Shown one piece after another: positions 1-7,932 of a stretch of 37,621 bases of DNA. The notes under the pieces are model-generated. The model saw only the letters and a program-made list of their open reading frames with translations, did no database searches and was not told the DNA's origin. The DNA comes from an uncultured Bermanella sp. GTDB taxonomy: Bacteria; Pseudomonadota; Gammaproteobacteria; Pseudomonadales; Oceanobacteraceae. Location: NCBI GenBank assembly GCA_913058575.1, contig CAJXRF010000056.1, positions 1 to 37,621 of the forward strand, written 5' to 3'. A program made the translations under genes and the position numbers. Within the stretch, counting starts at the first letter, position 1, and every line of letters begins with the position of its first letter.

Positions 1-43
1 CACTTCTACCACGACTGGATTCGACAACACCATCAATTAAAAT

Positions 44-889
44 TTACTCTTTAATTTTAAGACGCTGAAAACTGGCAAATCTAGGTAACCCTTTATCGGT
101 AAACCCCTGATGAGAATAGGTAATTTCGCTACCAATAGGCGGAGGATTTTTTCGCTCTTGATTACTAAAACCTGTGCCAATTTTAAATAGAGTGCCATCT
201 GCCATTTCGACCCAGATGGCGCCCATCATGTTTTCAAACTTCCCACGCCCGGCCTGATAAGCAATAACTCGAGCTTCCGCATCTTGACGCAGTTTTAGTT
301 TAAGTAAGTTATCACTGCGACCGGCTTCATATAAACTGGCTGGCTTGCGAAGCATTAATCCTTCAGCGCCTTTATCTACTACTTCCTGTAAATAAGATTT
401 TATAGCGATTAGGCTTTCCATTTTCTTTTGAGCGACTCTCTTTAAGTACGGTGATTTAGATATAGTCACCAATGAACTTAGTTTGTTCTGCCTAATTTCA
501 AACGGCATGTTGCTGTGTGGTAAGTCAAACACTTGGTAACTTACTTGCTGCCACAATTTGTCATCAGGCTTTTTATCAAGGACGGCTTTCGTTAATAGCT
601 GATAACCACCACGTTTAATCCATAGCTCGCCATCAAGGGCTTGATTTGGGAAACCTTCAGTAAACCAGTTCGGTGAATGAATGACTCGCCCTGAGCGAGT
701 TTGGAGTTGCTGGCCATTCCAATAGCAACGAACTCCATCCAGCTTTTCACTCACCCAATAAGCTTGGGTGGCAATACTGTCTTTGAAGTTTTTAGCCAAT
801 GTTAACTGAGGGATAATATCTTTTGCATACAACCAACTAGGCAGCAGTAAACAGGCGAGAATGATAAAAATAACATAAATATTTTGCAT
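44..889 (-). CDS. ligE: Periplasmic ATP-dependent DNA ligase, LigE type
   Basis: This 281-residue protein is a minimal ATP-dependent DNA ligase with only the nucleotidyltransferase and OB-fold domains. The adenylation motif I is visible as EKLDGVR, with the nucleotide-accepting lysine at about residue 49. Later motifs read YQVFDLP (III), EGLMLRKP (IV) and LLKLKLR (V). The N-terminus (about residues 1-22, ending SWLYA-K) is hydrophobic and looks like a signal peptide, which is typical of LigE proteins of Haemophilus and Neisseria and implies periplasmic action on nicked DNA. The start is supported by AGGA seven bases upstream. No helicase, nuclease or competence gene is next to it; its neighbour is the carbonic anhydrase-like gene on the same strand. 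The family call is firm; the physiological role (uptake, biofilm DNA) is unproven. Confidence 0.88.
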   Translation of the reverse strand: MQNIYVIFIILACLLLPSWLYAKDIIPQLTLAKNFKDSIATQAYWVSEKLDGVRCYWNGQQLQTRSGRVIHSPNWFTEGFPNQALDGELWIKRGGYQLLTKAVLDKKPDDKLWQQVSYQVFDLPHSNMPFEIRQNKLSSLVTISKSPYLKRVAQKKMESLIAIKSYLQEVVDKGAEGLMLRKPASLYEAGRSDNLLKLKLRQDAEARVIAYQAGRGKFENMMGAIWVEMADGTLFKIGTGFSNQERKNPPPIGSEITYSHQGFTDKGLPRFASFQRLKIKE

Positions 890-1013
890 GGTTCATCCTG
901 AACACAAATAATGAAGATGAAAAATGAGCGCGAACAATAACAAAGGGTCCCACAAATTAAATCAGACAAATGTACTGGTTAATGTGAAGTGGGACTCAGC
1001 TAACTAATTCTTT

Positions 1014-1571
1014 TTAACTACCAACCCCTGTAGTCTCTTCTTCCATGTGCTCATTTTTCAATTTTACATAGTTTCCAGCGGTATAGGAAAAATAAGCCAA
1101 TTCTTTTTCCGTTAATGCACGCACCATTTTAGCAGGCCGACCTACATATAAATGACCGCTTTGCAAAACTTTACCTGGCGGCACCAAACTTCCTGCTCCT
1201 AATACCACTTTATCTTCGATCACTGCGCCATCCATCACCATGGCCTGCATACCAATCAATACTTGATTACCAATGGTACAACCATGAAGCATGGCCATAT
1301 GCCCAACCGTGACCTCATCCCCTAAATTAAGAGGGTACCCCCCTGGGTTATATTCACTGGCATGGGTGATATGAAGAATAGAGGCATCTTGAATACTGCA
1401 GCGCTTCCCAATACTGATTTTATGCATATCACCGCGTATCACGGTGTTAGGCCACACAGAAGAATCATCCCCCAACTCAACATTACCTATGACGGTAGCC
1501 GTTATATCCACAAAAACGTCAGATCCGAGTTTTGGCTTCATGCCTTTAAAGCTTCGTAAGGATTTTGTCAT
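1014..1571 (-). CDS. Gamma-carbonic anhydrase family protein (YrdA-like)
   Basis: The 185-residue protein is built of left-handed beta-helix hexapeptide repeats, such as ATVIGN, ISIGKRCSI and VTVGHMAMLHGCTIGNQVLIG. The three histidines expected to bind the metal are present at about H67 (in ILHITH), H91 and H96 (GHMAMLHG). The length matches bacterial YrdA/CaiE-like gamma-carbonic anhydrase homologues, which form cytoplasmic trimers. Many members of this subgroup have weak or no measured CO2 hydration activity, so the enzyme label is by family only. It is divergent from the oligopeptidase gene with a gap of about 86 bases. A GGAG eight bases before the ATG supports the start. Confidence 0.85.
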   Translation of the reverse strand: MTKSLRSFKGMKPKLGSDVFVDITATVIGNVELGDDSSVWPNTVIRGDMHKISIGKRCSIQDASILHITHASEYNPGGYPLNLGDEVTVGHMAMLHGCTIGNQVLIGMQAMVMDGAVIEDKVVLGAGSLVPPGKVLQSGHLYVGRPAKMVRALTEKELAYFSYTAGNYVKLKNEHMEEETTGVGS

Positions 1572-1657
1572 GAAATTTACTCCAGCTGCGCCTTCACGCT
1601 TGAATTCTTTTTTTGCGGCCCAACATAAAGACTATTACTCACGGCCGGCCATTAATT

Positions 1658-3703
1658 ATGTCTAATGTACCACGCAATACCTTATTTGAACCCAAAGCGT
1701 TACCCGTATTTAGTGAAGTGCAAATAGATCAAATTGAAACGGCTATCTCTAAACACCTTCAAGATAATTTAGAAGCCGTTAATAAATTAACCAAACAAAC
1801 TCAACCTTCTTGGAGCAACTTGGTGGCTCCCCTTGAAGAGTTAGACGACACTCTAAGCAAAGCTTGGTCACCAATTGGTCACTTAAACAGCACCATGAAT
1901 AGTGATGAATTACGTGAGGCCTACAATGCCTGTCTGCCTAAATTATCAGCTTACAGTACCGAACTGGGTCAAAATAAAGCCCTACAGCAAGCCTATCAAG
2001 CCATTAAAGATAGTGACCAATTTGCCACCCTAACGCTTGCCCAACAAAAAACCATCAACAATTCTCTAAGGGACTTTCACTTAGCCGGAGTGGATTTAAG
2101 CGATGATCAAAAAAAGCGCTATGGGAAAATTAAATCTCGTTTAAGCGAGCTATCCAGTAAGTTTGGGGAAAACGTATTAGATGCTACCAATAAATGGTCA
2201 AAATTAATTGAGGATAAAGCCTTATTAGCAGGAGTGCCGGAGTCATCCCTAGCAGGCTTCAAACAAGCCGCTGATGCTCAAGATAAACAAGGCTTTCTTC
2301 TCACATTAGATTTTCCCTGTTACCTGCCCATCATGACCTACTGTGATAACCCTGAATTACGAGAAGAAATGTACACCGCTTTTAGCACCCGTGCCTCAGA
2401 CAAAGGGCCTAATGCAGGGGAGTTTGATAACAGCGAAAATATGAAAGAGATATTGGCCCTGCGCCATGAGTTAGCAAAGTTATTGGGCTTTAACAATTTC
2501 GCACAATACAGCCTAGCCACTAAGATGGCAGAATCTGAAGAGCAAGTCATTGAGTTCCTAGAAGACCTTGCCACGAAAAGCCATCAGCAAGCGCAACAAG
2601 AGTTTAAAGAACTAAAAGAGTTTGCCAAGCAAAAACACAGTGTAGAAAACCTCAATGCTTGGGATGTGACCTATTATAGTGAGAAGCTAAAACTGGCCCG
2701 ATTTAGTGTCAGCCAAGAAGAAATTCGCCCTTATTTACCAGCCCCGAAAGTCATTGAAGGCCTATTTGAAGTAGCCAAGCGCTTGTTTGATATAAAAATT
2801 GAAGAAGTTAAAGGCGAAGACCTTTACCAAGAAGATGTGCAGTTATTTAAAATCTCTAAAGATGGCCAGTTGGTGGCGCAGTTTTATTTAGACATGTATG
2901 CACGAGGTAAAAAACGCGGCGGTGCTTGGATGGATGATTGCCGAGTGCGCCGAGTGCAGCAAAATGGTGAAATGCAAATTCCGGTGGCTTACCTTGTTTG
3001 TAACTTTACCGCGCCAGTGGGTGATCAGCCTGCGCTGTTAAATCACAATGAGCTGACGACCTTATTCCACGAATTTGGCCATGGCATTCATCACATGCTT
3101 ACCCAGGTGGATACCGCCGCGGTAAGTGGCATAAATGGCGTTGCTTGGGATGCGGTTGAATTGCCCAGTCAATTTCTAGAAAACTGGTGCTGGCAACCTG
3201 AAGCCCTTGCCTTTATTAGTGGCCATGTGGACACAGGTGAGCCATTACCTAAAGATTTATTGGATAAAATGCTGGACGCCAAACACTTCCAAAGTGCCAT
3301 GACCATGGTTCGACAACTGGAGTTTTCGTTATTCGATTTTAAAATGCACATGAATTACAACCCAGAAAATCCGCGAGATATTCAAGCTGTTTTAAATGAA
3401 GTACGTGAAAAAGTCAGCGTGGTACCCGCCCCTGATTTTAATCGCTTCCAGCATGGCTTTAGCCATATATTTGCAGGGGGCTACAGCGCGGGTTACTACA
3501 GCTACAAATGGGCCGAGGTTTTAAGCAGTGACGCCTTTAGTCGCTTTGAAGAAGAGGGTATTTTCAATAAAGAAACTGGCCAGTCATTTTTCAATGAGAT
3601 CCTAAGCCGTGGTGGTGTTGAAGACGCTGCAATTTTGTTTGAGAATTTCCGAGGCCGCAAACCCAGCGTAGATGCATTACTACGCCATAGCGGTATTGCC
3701 TAA
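1658..3703 (+). CDS. prlC: Oligopeptidase A, M3 family zinc metallopeptidase
   Basis: Starting at the ATG that gives MSNVPRNTLF, the protein is 681 residues, the size of E. coli OpdA/PrlC (about 680). An upstream in-frame ATG at 1613 would add 15 residues of unlikely sequence. The zinc site is HEFGH at about residues 471-475, followed by the conserved downstream glutamate region (WDAVELPSQFLENW). The C-terminal stretch HGFSHIFAGGYSAGYYSYKWAEVLSSDAF is the family's substrate-binding tyrosine/glycine segment. It degrades short peptides in the cytoplasm, including cleaved signal peptides. A yheV-type gene follows on the same strand. A strong hairpin lies just past the stop. Confidence 0.95.
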   Translation: MSNVPRNTLFEPKALPVFSEVQIDQIETAISKHLQDNLEAVNKLTKQTQPSWSNLVAPLEELDDTLSKAWSPIGHLNSTMNSDELREAYNACLPKLSAYSTELGQNKALQQAYQAIKDSDQFATLTLAQQKTINNSLRDFHLAGVDLSDDQKKRYGKIKSRLSELSSKFGENVLDATNKWSKLIEDKALLAGVPESSLAGFKQAADAQDKQGFLLTLDFPCYLPIMTYCDNPELREEMYTAFSTRASDKGPNAGEFDNSENMKEILALRHELAKLLGFNNFAQYSLATKMAESEEQVIEFLEDLATKSHQQAQQEFKELKEFAKQKHSVENLNAWDVTYYSEKLKLARFSVSQEEIRPYLPAPKVIEGLFEVAKRLFDIKIEEVKGEDLYQEDVQLFKISKDGQLVAQFYLDMYARGKKRGGAWMDDCRVRRVQQNGEMQIPVAYLVCNFTAPVGDQPALLNHNELTTLFHEFGHGIHHMLTQVDTAAVSGINGVAWDAVELPSQFLENWCWQPEALAFISGHVDTGEPLPKDLLDKMLDAKHFQSAMTMVRQLEFSLFDFKMHMNYNPENPRDIQAVLNEVREKVSVVPAPDFNRFQHGFSHIFAGGYSAGYYSYKWAEVLSSDAFSRFEEEGIFNKETGQSFFNEILSRGGVEDAAILFENFRGRKPSVDALLRHSGIA

Positions 3704-3763
3704 AGGGATTTAGGTACTTGATTTGTGTCGGGAACATACAAGCTTGTACTTAGACCACAGTAT

Positions 3764-3794
3764 AGATGCAGTATTACTAGAAAATACTGCATCT
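3764..3794 (+). repeat. Hairpin downstream of prlC
   Basis: AGATGCAGTATT (3764-3775) and AATACTGCATCT (3783-3794) form a perfect 12-bp stem with a seven-base loop. There is no T-run after it, so it is more likely an mRNA 3' stabiliser or processing site than a classical terminator. The core GATGCAGT also occurs in the palindrome at 5931-5950. Confidence 0.6.
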
Positions 3795-3858
3795 GACAGC
3801 CACACCATGAATGGCTATAATGGCGTTAATTATCTAAATCTATTCATTGAGAGCCACC

Positions 3859-4113
3859 ATGTTTAAAGCAAGCAAGCGATTTATTGCCGGTGCGGTATGC
3901 CCAAAGTGTTCAGAAATGGACAAGTTGGTCATGTATCGAAATGAAGAAGATGTTGAAACCCGTGAATGCGTGGCTTGTGGCTATAGCGATGTAATGAAAG
4001 AAGAGGTGAACCCAGCGGCGCAGTTAGAAACACGGGTTAGCCCAGAAGGTAAGGCGCTGCGAGATGAAGGCGAGCAAGCCATTAGAATCTTTGAAGCACC
4101 TCCTAAAAAATGA
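3859..4113 (+). CDS. yheV: YheV-family zinc ribbon protein (DUF2387)
   Basis: This 84-residue protein has a clear zinc ribbon: CPKC at residues 14-17 and CVAC at 37-40. The N-terminus MFKASKRFIAGAVCPKC and the acidic middle (YRNEEDVETRECVACGY) match the YheV family of gammaproteobacteria, which has no established function. The ATG start at 3859 is preferred over a TTG twelve bases upstream because it gives the family N-terminus and has GAGAG just ahead. It follows prlC on the same strand by 155 bases. The gene ends in front of a bidirectional hairpin shared with the convergent glycosyltransferase gene. Confidence 0.82.
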   Translation: MFKASKRFIAGAVCPKCSEMDKLVMYRNEEDVETRECVACGYSDVMKEEVNPAAQLETRVSPEGKALRDEGEQAIRIFEAPPKK

Positions 4114-4146
4114 GTTGAACTTGATTTTAGATAGAGCAATCAATAC

Positions 4147-4176
4147 TAAGTAAGTCCATTAAAATGGGCTTACTTA
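4147..4176. terminator. Bidirectional terminator hairpin between convergent genes
   Basis: TAAGTAAGTCCAT (4147-4159) pairs with ATGGGCTTACTTA (4164-4176) with one G-U type mismatch and a four-base loop. It sits between the stop of the zinc ribbon gene on the plus strand and the stop of the glycosyltransferase on the minus strand, so it can serve both. T-tracts are short. Confidence 0.6.
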
Positions 4177-4182
4177 AGTTAT

Positions 4183-5232
4183 TCACACCTCTCGATTGAA
4201 CACCTTACCCAATTGCATCATCACATCCTCCACTGTAATTAGATCCATGGCATTTTCATGATGAACACGCTCATGCCAGCCAGCGTCTTTTAGTGCTTTA
4301 CCTAAATACTGTTGTAGAGCCTGGGGATATTTGTCCACCGTGTAATCAGGGGTTTGATACGGGCCTGACAAGCCAGAACGAGCTACTGCATATAAGCCTA
4401 TAACAGGTGTATGCATGGCCACTGCAATATGAGCAGGCCCGGTATCTGGCGCAATTAAACAATCGACTTCGCCCAATAAAGCGGCTATTTGCTTATGCTT
4501 GGTTTTACCCACTAAATTATCAATTGGGGTCTTAGCCAACGATTGAATTTCCCCAGCTAAGTTAATCTCATTTTCCGCTGGACCGCCGGTTAAGACTACT
4601 TGTAGCTGGTATTTTTCAAAAGCCTCATCAATTAATGAAGCATAATTTTGAGCCGACCAAGTACGCTCACTTTTACTGGCCGCCGCATTAATAGCAATGT
4701 ATTTAGGTTGTGTTCGTTGCTGTTTCGCCCATGCCTTATCTTCTTCACTCACCGACAATTCCCAGCTTAGCTCATGGCTTTCAATTCCAAGCTTTTTAGC
4801 AAACCCCATAAAGCCTTCTGCTAGGTGTTCATCACGAGGTTCTATTTGCTCTTTCACAAACCAAGAGTGTAAGTCACGAGCTCGACCGTTATCAAAGCCG
4901 ATTTTTCGCTTGGCATTAATAAATGGATAAATTAGATTGGTGCGAAAACTGGCCTGAGCCGCCAGCAATATATCAAATTCATATTCTTTAAAAAGCTGGC
5001 GTAACGAAAGGTAGTCTTTAATTTTTTGCGGCTTTTTAATCACCAAAAACTCAACCCCCTCTAAGCCTTCAAGTAAGGGATAAACTGCCGAGCTGGTTAT
5101 CCAAATGATTTTACAATTAGGCCACTGTTTTTGAATGGACCGAATTAACGGAATGGCAAGCACCACATCACCAAGAGCTGACAGGCGAAAAAAAGCGATG
5201 TTTTTGGGGGGGGTTATCGATTGATCTGTCAT
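4183..5232 (-). CDS. Glycosyltransferase family 9 (heptosyltransferase-like)
   Basis: The 349-residue protein has the two Rossmann-like halves of GT-B family 9 enzymes. The N-terminal acceptor-side motif is RLSALGDVVLAIPLIRSIQ, with the catalytic-type Asp in GDV. A central INAAASKSERTW segment and the C-terminal donor-binding motif APDTGPAHIAVAMHTPVIGLY follow. These enzymes transfer heptose from ADP-heptose to the lipopolysaccharide inner core at the inner face of the cytoplasmic membrane. The sequence does not tell whether this one is a WaaC, WaaF or other type, and no other LPS core gene is next to it. It is transcribed in the same direction as the small exported protein upstream. No strong Shine-Dalgarno is visible before the ATG. 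Confidence 0.85.
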   Translation of the reverse strand: MTDQSITPPKNIAFFRLSALGDVVLAIPLIRSIQKQWPNCKIIWITSSAVYPLLEGLEGVEFLVIKKPQKIKDYLSLRQLFKEYEFDILLAAQASFRTNLIYPFINAKRKIGFDNGRARDLHSWFVKEQIEPRDEHLAEGFMGFAKKLGIESHELSWELSVSEEDKAWAKQQRTQPKYIAINAAASKSERTWSAQNYASLIDEAFEKYQLQVVLTGGPAENEINLAGEIQSLAKTPIDNLVGKTKHKQIAALLGEVDCLIAPDTGPAHIAVAMHTPVIGLYAVARSGLSGPYQTPDYTVDKYPQALQQYLGKALKDAGWHERVHHENAMDLITVEDVMMQLGKVFNREV

Positions 5233-5307
5233 GAGGTGCGCTTCTAATGTTTCGACTGATTATATAACAGACCGTACGCAACTGCATTTTTCTAGGAAAC
5301 TCGAAGC

Positions 5308-5772
5308 CTATATTCCATATCCAACTTTTAAACCATAAACTTTATATTCATCAACCTCATTATCATTCATTATATAATAACGACCATATATACCAATGCT
5401 AATATTTTTAAGGAATACATTCAGGCCGATTTCAGGATATACACCAAACGTAAATTTTGTATTACAGAACCCTTCATCCACTTCATTGCAACCCTCATGA
5501 ATACTTAGAAGCCCACCCAGTCCAAAATAAGATTGAAAAGTATTACCAAACGACATGCTTGCGCTGACATTTATTCCGTCATACTGTTCGTCTTTAAGTT
5601 TAAAGGCCATAATAGAGCCATGCAACAAAACATCCGGCTTATAATTGCCATATATTCCATACTCACCTACAAAAGTTTTACCTGCATCGTTTTTTAATCC
5701 TCCTAAATAAGCCCCTTTCGCATTTGATAAGCAGGGCCATAATATTAAACAAATAATTAATAACTGCTTCAT
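5308..5772 (-). CDS. Small exported protein, unknown function
   Basis: I do not recognise this 154-residue protein. It begins with a convincing signal peptide (MKQLLIICLILWPCLSNA-K). The mature part alternates glycine, aromatic and polar residues (GEYGIYGNYKP, QSYFGLGGLLSI, ISIGIYGRYYI) and ends VYGLKVGYGI, which suggests a small beta-rich or barrel-like envelope protein. Two cysteines (C92 and C100 approximately) could form a disulphide. The gene is noticeably AT-rich compared with its neighbours, and it lies directly downstream of the attTn7-type glmS end, a common landing site. Transfer is therefore possible but not shown. Confidence 0.6.
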   Translation of the reverse strand: MKQLLIICLILWPCLSNAKGAYLGGLKNDAGKTFVGEYGIYGNYKPDVLLHGSIMAFKLKDEQYDGINVSASMSFGNTFQSYFGLGGLLSIHEGCNEVDEGFCNTKFTFGVYPEIGLNVFLKNISIGIYGRYYIMNDNEVDEYKVYGLKVGYGI

Positions 5773-5901
5773 CTATTTCTCTAAGTAAAAATTGACTAGC
5801 CCTCAAGCTCTTCCGACCAGTCTAGGTGACAAGGCACAAAAATAGGCGAGAGACTGGAGTTTGGTGGTCTAAGTGAGGATCTATCACCTATTTTTTAACG
5901 C

Positions 5902-5922
5902 ACCTCTTCAAAATAAAGAGGT
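5902..5922. repeat. Stem-loop downstream of glmS
   Basis: ACCTCTT (5902-5908) pairs with AAGAGGT (5916-5922) around a seven-base loop. It lies about 75 bases past the glmS stop. There is no good T-run on either side, so terminator function is uncertain. Confidence 0.45.
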
Positions 5923-5930
5923 CAAGCGCA

Positions 5931-5950
5931 TGACTGCATCGATGCAGTCA
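5931..5950. repeat. Perfect 20-bp palindrome downstream of glmS
   Basis: TGACTGCATCGATGCAGTCA is identical to its own reverse complement. It lies about 46 bases past the glmS stop. As RNA it would form a stem only with a strained loop; as DNA it could be a dimeric protein site or cruciform. See the finding on the glmS end. Confidence 0.7.
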
Positions 5951-5995
5951 ATAGAACGACGCAGGAGCCAAAGTCGAGTAGCTTCCCTGTTTCAA

Positions 5996-6031
5996 TTACT
6001 CTACGGTTACTGACTTGGCTAGATTACGCGG
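5996..6031 (-). other. attTn7-type sequence at the 3' end of glmS
   Basis: On the minus strand the last codons read CCGCGTAATCTAGCCAAGTC followed by codons for VTVE and stop, very close to the TnsD-recognised end of E. coli glmS. The expected insertion point would be about 25 bases beyond the stop (near 5970). No Tn7 end or tns gene is seen in the window. This is a potential target, not an occupied one. Confidence 0.6.
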
Positions 6032-7828
6032 CTGGTCCACATCGGTCCCCTTCAAGACCGCCACATGATAGCTAAGCAATTGAAGTGGAATGATATATAA
6101 AACTGGCTCCATCAAGTCGCTCACCGATGGCATGCTTAATACTGTTAAGCCATCCGCCGGGGCAATATTGGCCTTTTCATCGGCAAATACAAACAACTCT
6201 CCGCCGCGAGCCCGCACTTCTTCAAGATTAGATTTAAGTTTATCCAATAACTCATTGTGGGGCGCCACTGTGACGATGGGCATATCTTTATCCACAAGCG
6301 CTAATGGACCGTGTTTTAACTCACCCGCTGGATAGGCTTCGGCATGAATGTAGGAGATCTCTTTTAGTTTAAGCGCCCCTTCCATCGCGATGGGGTACAT
6401 GGCACCGCGCCCTAAAAACAAACTATTATGTTTCTCAGCAAACGCTTGAGCCATTTTTTCAATGTCGCTATCCATGGCCAAAGATTTTTCTATTAGCTCC
6501 GGCATTTTAGAAAGCTCTTTAACAATTTCCTCTTCAACCTGCTCAACTAATCCATGACGGCGTCCAAGGGCAATGGTCAGCATCATCAAAGCGATTAATT
6601 GCGAAGTAAACGCCTTAGTAGACGCCACACCAATTTCAGGACCAGCATTCGTCATGATAGCCAAGTCTGATTCACGCACTAAAGACGAGCCAGGAACATT
6701 GCAAATAGACAGGCTTGCAGTAAATCCAATTTCCTTAGCTTTACGAAGAGCCGCTAAAGTGTCAGCTGTTTCGCCAGACTGAGAGATGGTAATGAATAAG
6801 CTATCTGGTAAGGCCACTGTTTTACGATAACGGTATTCGCTAGCCACTTCTATTTGGCAAGGAATGCCCACCAAAGATTCAATCCAATATTTAGCTACTA
6901 AACCAGAGTGATAAGAGGTACCGCAGGCAATAATTTGTACGGCTTTGGTTTTATCAAACACTTCTTTGGCTTTTACCCCAAAGGCTTGCTCTAATAACCG
7001 AGTTTCACTAATACGCCCTTCAAGACAATTACGCACAACATTAGGCTGCTCGTAAATTTCTTTCATCATATAGTGACGGTATTCGCCTTTATCGGCTGTG
7101 CCCAATTTATGGGTAAACACATTTACATCGTGGACTACTTCGCGATTATCTTTATCCCACACATGTAAATGATCGGTTGCAAGTTCAGCAACATCTCCTT
7201 CATTTAGGAAAATAAAACGGTCCGTCACCTGCAATAATGCCAATTGATCTGATGCGATAAAATGCTCGCCACTGCCTACACCAATCACTAAAGGTGAGCC
7301 CTGACGAGCAGCCACTAAAATGCCTGGATGATCTGCGCTTATTACACCCAATGCATAAGCGCCATCTAAGCGTTTAATGGTTTCTTTAACAGCGTCTGTT
7401 AATGAGGATGTTTTTTGCAGGTTTTGATGAATTAGATGAACAATCACTTCCGTATCGGTTTGCGATGAAAACTCATAACCAGTACTTTGTAATTCACGGC
7501 GCAATGTTTCGTGATTTTCAATAATACCATTATGAACAATCACCAAGCGCTCACCTGACATATGCGGGTGAGAGTTAGCCTCTGAAGGGACACCGTGGGT
7601 TGCCCAACGAGTGTGAGCAATACCCGTATTGCCATTAAAGGGGTTGGCTTCTAAACCAGTTTCTAATTCTTTCACTTTACCCATACGACGACAGCGCTCA
7701 ATGATGCCCGCATCGGTTAATACAGCAAGGCCAGCGCTGTCGTAGCCACGGTATTCAAGGCGACGCAGCCCTTCCAATAAAATTTCACTTACTTCTCGCT
7801 TAGCAATGCCGCCAACAATTCCGCACAT
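5996..7828 (-). CDS. glmS: Glutamine-fructose-6-phosphate aminotransferase
   Basis: This 610-residue enzyme makes glucosamine-6-phosphate from fructose-6-phosphate and glutamine, the first step of UDP-GlcNAc synthesis. After Met removal the N-terminal catalytic Cys is exposed (MCGIVGGI). The glutaminase domain (residues 1 to about 240) shows [14 protein letters not shown] and DTEVIVHL. Two SIS isomerase domains follow, with [23 protein letters not shown] and TKAFTSQ. The C-terminus [13 protein letters not shown] is the conserved end. It lies about 104 bases downstream of glmU, probably in one operon. The last codons form a Tn7-type attachment sequence. Confidence 0.98.
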   Translation of the reverse strand: MCGIVGGIAKREVSEILLEGLRRLEYRGYDSAGLAVLTDAGIIERCRRMGKVKELETGLEANPFNGNTGIAHTRWATHGVPSEANSHPHMSGERLVIVHNGIIENHETLRRELQSTGYEFSSQTDTEVIVHLIHQNLQKTSSLTDAVKETIKRLDGAYALGVISADHPGILVAARQGSPLVIGVGSGEHFIASDQLALLQVTDRFIFLNEGDVAELATDHLHVWDKDNREVVHDVNVFTHKLGTADKGEYRHYMMKEIYEQPNVVRNCLEGRISETRLLEQAFGVKAKEVFDKTKAVQIIACGTSYHSGLVAKYWIESLVGIPCQIEVASEYRYRKTVALPDSLFITISQSGETADTLAALRKAKEIGFTASLSICNVPGSSLVRESDLAIMTNAGPEIGVASTKAFTSQLIALMMLTIALGRRHGLVEQVEEEIVKELSKMPELIEKSLAMDSDIEKMAQAFAEKHNSLFLGRGAMYPIAMEGALKLKEISYIHAEAYPAGELKHGPLALVDKDMPIVTVAPHNELLDKLKSNLEEVRARGGELFVFADEKANIAPADGLTVLSMPSVSDLMEPVLYIIPLQLLSYHVAVLKGTDVDQPRNLAKSVTVE

Positions 7829-7859
7829 TCTTTTTATATCCCTAATATTCTAATAACAC

Positions 7860-7879
7860 GGGCCATAAACCTAAGGCCC
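7860..7879. repeat. Intercistronic hairpin between glmU and glmS
   Basis: GGGCC (7860-7864) pairs with GGCCC (7875-7879) around a ten-base loop, about 30 bases upstream of the glmS start codon. On the glmUS transcript there is no T-run behind it, so it may be a processing or stability site, as known for glmUS mRNA in E. coli; that link is inference. Confidence 0.4.
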
Positions 7880-7932
7880 TTTTACTAATGAAAAAGCAAA
7901 TTTAATAGCAATTAATATGGCAAGCCTAGAAG

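Noticed and set aside
942-1005. Inverted repeat GTCCCAC / GTGGGAC between the ligase and carbonic anhydrase-like genes
   Set aside because: Arms of seven bases with a loop of more than thirty bases are too weak to call a functional hairpin.
5823-5896. Distant inverted repeat TAGGTGA / TCACCTA with a T-run downstream of glmS
   Set aside because: The arms are seven bases and over fifty bases apart, and the T-run is on the strand opposite to glmS transcription.
7829-7932. glmS ribozyme or riboswitch upstream of glmS
   Set aside because: The glmS ribozyme is a Gram-positive feature and the 104-base gap is too short and lacks its core; only a simple hairpin is present.
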